This document shows positions 23,224 through 26,681 of a DNA stretch of 26,681 bases, in pieces. A program made the translations under genes and the position numbers. The stretch is from NCBI GenBank assembly GCA_023451395.1, contig JAEXZL010000145.1:1-26681 (forward strand), given 5' to 3'. The notes under the pieces were generated by a model. The model saw nothing but the letters and a program-made list of their open reading frames with translations, had not been told where the DNA came from and did no database searches. Every line of letters begins with the position of its first letter. Positions within the stretch are counted from its first letter, which is position 1. The DNA comes from Bacillota bacterium (GTDB taxonomy: Bacteria > Bacillota > Clostridia > Clostridiales > Clostridiaceae).

Positions 23224-23799
23224 ATGTGGATATATGAAAAGAAATTGCAGCATCCTGTAGATATTAAGAAGAAGGACTTAAAAATGGCAAAGGCAATGAT
23301 GGCTCAATATGGAGGGCCAGACAGTGAGCTTAGTGCTGCTCTAAGATACTTAAGTCAGAGGTACAGCATGCCAACAGGAAAGACAAAGGCATTATTAACA
23401 GATATAGGTACAGAAGAACTAGCTCATGTTGAAATGATTGCAGCTATAATTTATCAGCTAATGAGAGATGCAACTCCTCAAGAGCTAAAGGAAGCAGGCT
23501 TAGGAGGCTTTTACGCACAGCATGATAATGCAATATACCCAGCAGATGCTAATGGAGTACCATGGTCAGCAGCTTATATTCAATCTATAGGAGATCCTGT
23601 TACAGATCTTTATGAGGATTTAGCAGCAGAACAGAAGGCAAGAACTACCTATGAACACCTTATTGCTTTAACAGATGATCAGGACGTTAAGAAAGCTCTA
23701 GGCTTCCTGTGGCAGAGAGAAATTGTACATTTCCAGAGATTTGGTGAAGCCTTAAATGATGTACAGGATCATTTCAGCTGTAAGCATATGTTTTATTAA
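23224..23799 (+). CDS. cotJC: CotJC, manganese-catalase-like spore coat protein
   Basis: A 191-residue protein of the Mn-catalase ferritin-like fold, which breaks down hydrogen peroxide at a di-manganese site. Ligands predicted by position are Glu35, Glu65, His68 (in GTEELAHVEM), Glu136 (in LAAEQKARTTYEH) and His169 (in REIVHFQRFGEAL); the Glu136-His169 gap of 33 matches the gap in known Mn catalases. ATG 23224 has GGAGG eight bases upstream; earlier in-frame codons from 23191 overlap cotJB and are not needed. It is the last gene of the cotJ operon and is followed by a strong terminator. Confidence 0.95.
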   Translation: MWIYEKKLQHPVDIKKKDLKMAKAMMAQYGGPDSELSAALRYLSQRYSMPTGKTKALLTDIGTEELAHVEMIAAIIYQLMRDATPQELKEAGLGGFYAQHDNAIYPADANGVPWSAAYIQSIGDPVTDLYEDLAAEQKARTTYEHLIALTDDQDVKKALGFLWQREIVHFQRFGEALNDVQDHFSCKHMFY

Positions 23800-23811
23800 A
23801 AAATAGTTGAG

Positions 23812-23853
23812 AAAAGGGCTGCAGTACATTAAATGGTACTGCAGTCCTTTTAT
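23812..23853 (+). terminator. Terminator of the cotJ operon
   Basis: A 16-bp stem with one G-T pair (23812-23827 with 23836-23851) and an 8-base loop; the stem ends in a TTTT run. Confidence 0.88.
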
Positions 23854-24143
23854 TTAGGGAATATATACACTTACTATTTATAGAGAAATGTAGAAAAATA
23901 AATTATTTATGGATAAAATTATTCCTTTGATGATGAAATATTGGTACAATATTAATAATATTATAAAAATATACACAATATACATAAAGTTATGCACTAT
24001 AAAAGCAAAATTCTGCACTATAAAAGCTAATTTCTGCACTATAAAAGCAAAATTCTGCACTATATAAAAAATTATAAGGAATTACGTAGAATGATATAAG
24101 AAATTAGTCCTTGCTTTTATACCATAACCAATTGAGGATAACT
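23852..24143 (+). other. Intergenic region between cotJC and the MATE gene
   Basis: This AT-rich stretch of about 290 bp contains a tandem repeat (23994-24060), described separately. TTGGTA (23941-23946) and a TATAAA 15 bp later might form a weak promoter. No ORF with a ribosome binding site was seen. Confidence 0.5.
23994..24067 (+). repeat. 21-bp tandem repeat, three and a half copies, upstream of the MATE gene
   Basis: Units start with GCACTATAAAAGC at 23994, 24015 and 24036, and a fourth, partly changed unit starts at 24057 (GCACTATATAAAA). Copies 1 and 3 are identical over 21 bases; copy 2 differs at three. Each unit contains a TATAAAA run like a -10 box. It ends about 75 bp before the MATE start codon. 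As 21 is a multiple of three, an open frame arises on the minus strand, but this has no ribosome binding site. Confidence 0.9.
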
Positions 24144-25541
24144 ATGAAAAAAGAATTATCAGAGGAAGAAAAGTATATATATATGACAGAAACACCTGTG
24201 GAAAAGCTCATTGGAACCCTAGCAATACCAACTATAGTTTCTATGCTTATAACCTCCATATATAATATGGCAGATACTTATTTTGTGGGGCAAATAAGCA
24301 CAACAGCCACTGGTGCTGTAGGTATTTCCTTTGCCTTAATGTCTATTATTCAGGCTTTAGGATTTATGATAGGTAGCGGATCAGGCAATTATGTTTCAAG
24401 ACTCTTGGGGAGGCGTAAGATTATAGATGCAGAAAAGGTGGCATCTACGGGGCTTTTTTCTGTACTTATCCTAGGCTTTGTTTTAATGACAATAGGACTG
24501 GTTTTTTTGGATTCTGTTGTGAAAGTCTTAGGAGCTACCGACACTATTTTTCCTTATGCAAAAATTTATGTTAGATACATATTGATAGGAATGCCTTTTA
24601 TGGCATCTGCCCTATACCTAAACATACTTTTAAGATTTCAGGGTAGTTCTTTTTATGGAATGCTTGGCATTGGGACTGGAGGCTTAATAAATATTTTATT
24701 AGATCCTATATTTATATTTAAATTTTCTATGGGAATCGGTGGTGCCGCCCTAGCTACTATTCTCAGCCAATTTATAAGCTTTCTAATATTGCTATATTTT
24801 TGCGGAAGACATGGAAATCTCCCTATTAGCTGGAAGAAGGCTTCTCCAGATAAAGCTATGTATATGGAAATTATGAGGGGGGGCTTTCCGTCCTTTTGCC
24901 GTCAAGGGATAGCAAGCATTTCTACTGCAATCTTAAACCTAAGTGCCGCTCCTTATGGAGATGGTGTTATTGCAGCCATGTCTATTGTAAATAGAATTTT
25001 TCATTTTGCTATTGCTATTCTTTTGGGATTCGGTCAGGGATTTCAACCAGTATGCGGGTTTAATTATGGAGCAAAGCGCTATGACAGGGTATTAAATTCC
25101 TATAGATTTTGCGTGAAGGTTGCCTTGGCAGGACTAACGGTTCTTTCAGTTATAGGTTTTTTAGGTGCTTCAAATATTGTAGCTCTCTTCAGAAGGGATG
25201 ATATAGAAGTAATTACTCTCGGGGCTAAGGCAATAAGACTGCAGTGCCTAGTGCTTCCTCTTTCTGCGTGGATTATTATGGATAATATGCTTCTTCAGAT
25301 GATTAGAAAGACAAGAGAAGCCTCAATTCTTGCAGCGTCCAAGCAGGGGATTTGCTTCATTCCAGCTATTTTGATACTTCCAAGAATTTTTGGCGTTCTA
25401 GGAATACAGATTAGTCAGCCTATAGCAGATATTATTACCCTTATAATAGGCATCATAGTAATAAAAGAGCCTTTGAGAGAGCTAGAGCTATTAAAAAAGG
25501 CACAAAGTAATATAATTTTAAATAATGAAGGACACAAATAA
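24144..25541 (+). CDS. MATE-family multidrug/solute exporter
   Basis: A 465-residue protein with 12 hydrophobic segments in two halves of six. Family patterns include TLAIPTIVSMLITSIYNMADTY in helix 1 to 2, GAVGISFALM, and the second-half start RGGFPSFCRQGIASISTAIL; GFGQGFQPVCGFNYGA is the repeat counterpart in helix 8 to 9. This fits the MepA/DinF-like Na+- or H+-driven exporters. ATG 24144 has GAGG seven bases upstream; a longer frame from 24111 has none. It stands alone, with a 21-bp tandem repeat upstream and a bidirectional terminator downstream. The substrate is unknown. Confidence 0.93.
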   Translation: MKKELSEEEKYIYMTETPVEKLIGTLAIPTIVSMLITSIYNMADTYFVGQISTTATGAVGISFALMSIIQALGFMIGSGSGNYVSRLLGRRKIIDAEKVASTGLFSVLILGFVLMTIGLVFLDSVVKVLGATDTIFPYAKIYVRYILIGMPFMASALYLNILLRFQGSSFYGMLGIGTGGLINILLDPIFIFKFSMGIGGAALATILSQFISFLILLYFCGRHGNLPISWKKASPDKAMYMEIMRGGFPSFCRQGIASISTAILNLSAAPYGDGVIAAMSIVNRIFHFAIAILLGFGQGFQPVCGFNYGAKRYDRVLNSYRFCVKVALAGLTVLSVIGFLGASNIVALFRRDDIEVITLGAKAIRLQCLVLPLSAWIIMDNMLLQMIRKTREASILAASKQGICFIPAILILPRIFGVLGIQISQPIADIITLIIGIIVIKEPLRELELLKKAQSNIILNNEGHK

Positions 25542-25580
25542 AAAGCCCTTTCATATAATTTCTTATGAAAGGGCTAGTTT
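25540..25580. terminator. Bidirectional terminator between the MATE and peroxiredoxin genes
   Basis: AGCCCTTTCATA (25544-25555) pairs with TATGAAAGGGCT (25564-25575). T runs follow on both strands, and the flanking genes converge here. Confidence 0.88.
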
Positions 25581-25586
25581 TAATTA

Positions 25587-26057
25587 TTATATAATATTGA
25601 AAAACTCCAAAATCTCGGCCATATGATTTGCAACCTTTACTTTTCGAAATTCTTTTATTACCTCACCCTTTTCATCAATAATAAAGGTGCTTCGTTCAAT
25701 ACCTACAGACTTCTTTCCGAACATTGTTTTTTCCTTTAAAACACCATAAAGCTCACAGGCTTTTGATTCCGTATCACTTAGTAGCAGAAATGGAAGATCA
25801 AACTTTTCTATGAATTTTTCGTGATCCTCGGTAGAGTCACGACTTACCCCTATGACCACTCCGTTAACACCTTGAAGGGTTTCAGTATTTTCCTTAAAGG
25901 CAATAGCTTCAGTAGTACAACCTGGAGTGTTATCCTTAGGGTAAAAATAGAGGATAACCTTTTGACCTCTATAATCCCTAAGCCTATGTTCTTTACCATC
26001 AGAGCCTGTAAGTGTAAAATCTGGAGCAATTTTTCCTTCTAATGTTCCTGTTTTCAT
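25587..26057 (-). CDS. bcp: Bcp/PrxQ-type peroxiredoxin, 1-Cys-like
   Basis: A 156-residue thiol peroxidase that reduces hydrogen peroxide and organic peroxides. The active-site segment is FYPKDNTPGCTTEAIAF with the peroxidatic Cys47. Most PrxQ proteins have a resolving Cys five residues later (C-T-T-E-A-C); here that position is Ile52. Another Cys lies in the SKACELYG segment (about residue 99), which may or may not take that role. The conserved Arg is in IERSTFIID. AAAGGAGG stands upstream of the ATG. It is divergent from the foldase gene, with 242 bp between the starts. Confidence 0.93.
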   Translation of the reverse strand: MKTGTLEGKIAPDFTLTGSDGKEHRLRDYRGQKVILYFYPKDNTPGCTTEAIAFKENTETLQGVNGVVIGVSRDSTEDHEKFIEKFDLPFLLLSDTESKACELYGVLKEKTMFGKKSVGIERSTFIIDEKGEVIKEFRKVKVANHMAEILEFFNII

Positions 26058-26141
26058 GTTAAAAACCTCCTTTGATATAGATACTTTCTGATATAATACT
26101 ATGTAAAAATCCTTAGAGCTTTGCTAGCACTCTAATATCCT

Positions 26142-26180
26142 ATGCTAATCTTAATTGCTATTATAGATTAACTTTAGCAT
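26142..26180. promoter_or_regulatory. Interrupted palindrome between the peroxiredoxin and foldase genes
   Basis: Arms ATGCTAA-TC-TTAAT (26142-26155) and ATTAA-CT-TTAGCAT (26167-26180) are fully complementary except for the two central bases of each arm; the loop is 11 bases. It lies 85-120 bp from both gene starts, fitting an operator. No known site was recognised. Confidence 0.5.
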
Positions 26181-26299
26181 TATTTCAAATATTGGTGCCT
26201 TTCTGCAGAAATATTATAAATCTTTCATAAACCATTATTTTATATGGTATTATAGTAATAGTGCATTATAGGCATATTAAATAATAAAGGAGTGCAGGC

Positions 26300-26681
26300 A
26301 TGGATAATAAAATACTAGCCACTGTTAACGGAGTGAATATAACAGATTATGACTTAAATAAAGTTATTGCAAGATATCCTCAAGATAGAAGAGGATTTTT
26401 AACTACGGAGCAGGGCAGAAAGCAATTATTGAGTGAAATGGTATCCTTTGAACTTATGTATAATAAGGGTAAGGAATTGAATTATGATAATATGGAGGAT
26501 TTTCAAGCTCAATTAGAGGATATGAAGAAAGAGCTTTTAACTCAATATACCATAAATAAGCTTTTTGAAAGCGTACGAGTTTCTCCAGAGGAAGTAAAGA
26601 AGCATTATGAAGAAAATAGGGATAGCTTTAATGAGCCTCCTATGGTAAGCGCTAAGCATATATTAGTGGAAACTGAAGAGA
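26300..26681 (+). CDS. Parvulin-type peptidyl-prolyl isomerase (PrsA/SurA-like), N-terminal fragment
   Basis: The first 127 codons of a gene that runs off the right edge. The N-terminal half is helical and SurA-like: ILATVNGVNITDYDLNKVIA, a QLLSEMVSFELMY stretch, and VSPEEVKKHYEENRDSF. The typical opening strand of the parvulin domain, VSAKHILVETEE, follows at the very end. These proteins help fold other proteins by turning prolyl bonds. There is no signal peptide or lipobox (it starts MDNKILATVNG), so unlike PrsA it should be cytosolic, as found in many clostridia. AAAGGAG lies seven bases before the ATG at 26300. A TATTAT about 50 bp upstream may be its -10 box; this is weak. Confidence 0.88.
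   Translation, partial: MDNKILATVNGVNITDYDLNKVIARYPQDRRGFLTTEQGRKQLLSEMVSFELMYNKGKELNYDNMEDFQAQLEDMKKELLTQYTINKLFESVRVSPEEVKKHYEENRDSFNEPPMVSAKHILVETEE

Noticed and set aside
23878..24060. 60-residue hydrophobic ORF with repeated QNFAFIV on the minus strand
   Set aside because: It arises from the 21-bp tandem repeat, begins with GTG and has no ribosome binding site.

Overview
The window reads as chromosomal DNA of a low-GC, endospore-forming Firmicute of the Clostridium type. The evidence is AT-rich sequence, strong AGGAGG-type ribosome binding sites, a cotJABC spore-coat operon, a Bce-type peptide-sensing module and short, compact operons with intrinsic terminators. The species cannot be named from the sequence alone.

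Layout. Position 1 to 3147 (minus strand): the 5' end of a ThrE-type amino-acid exporter gene, then a cluster of small accessory genes (three GNAT acetyltransferases, a MazG-like pyrophosphohydrolase and an ANT(6)-like aminoglycoside adenylyltransferase). 3278-4015: a sirtuin deacetylase, followed by a GGTGCCAGGCACC tandem repeat and a terminator. 4235-5545: a membrane-anchored Asp-box (BNR) propeller protein. 5722-8017: an OpuC/ProX-type ABC importer operon whose ATPase gene is split by one in-frame TAG codon. 8304-10369: a Nudix-like protein with a degenerate catalytic box, ndk, and a YkuE-like metallophosphoesterase. 10476-15032: a complete Bce-type module in the order regulator, kinase, ATPase, permease, with an inverted repeat upstream of the transporter pair that fits the published BceR-type operator pattern. 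15223-16260: two tandem LURP-one-like proteins. 16422-18221: a membrane-attached MutS-like ATPase. 18344-18419: tRNA-Phe behind a perfect consensus promoter. 18731-22442: a glycerate-use locus (CdaR-type regulator, GntP-type permease, glycerate kinase). 22768-23799: cotJA, cotJB and cotJC. 24144-25541: a MATE exporter. 25587-26057: a Bcp-type peroxiredoxin. 26300 to the end: the start of a parvulin-type foldase.

The genes form several independent units. The importer operon should be non-functional unless the TAG is read through or is an assembly error. The Bce module would sense and remove peptide antibiotics. CdaR would switch on uptake and phosphorylation of glycerate. CotJABC would be made in the mother cell during sporulation.

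The most unusual non-coding structures are a GGTG-headed array with 22-bp spacing directly upstream of cotJA, a 21-bp tandem array upstream of the MATE gene, and a related motif duplicated inside the Nudix-like gene. I found no CRISPR array, insertion sequence, phage or clearly new multi-gene system. The best candidates for novelty are these repeat structures and the amber-split ATPase.
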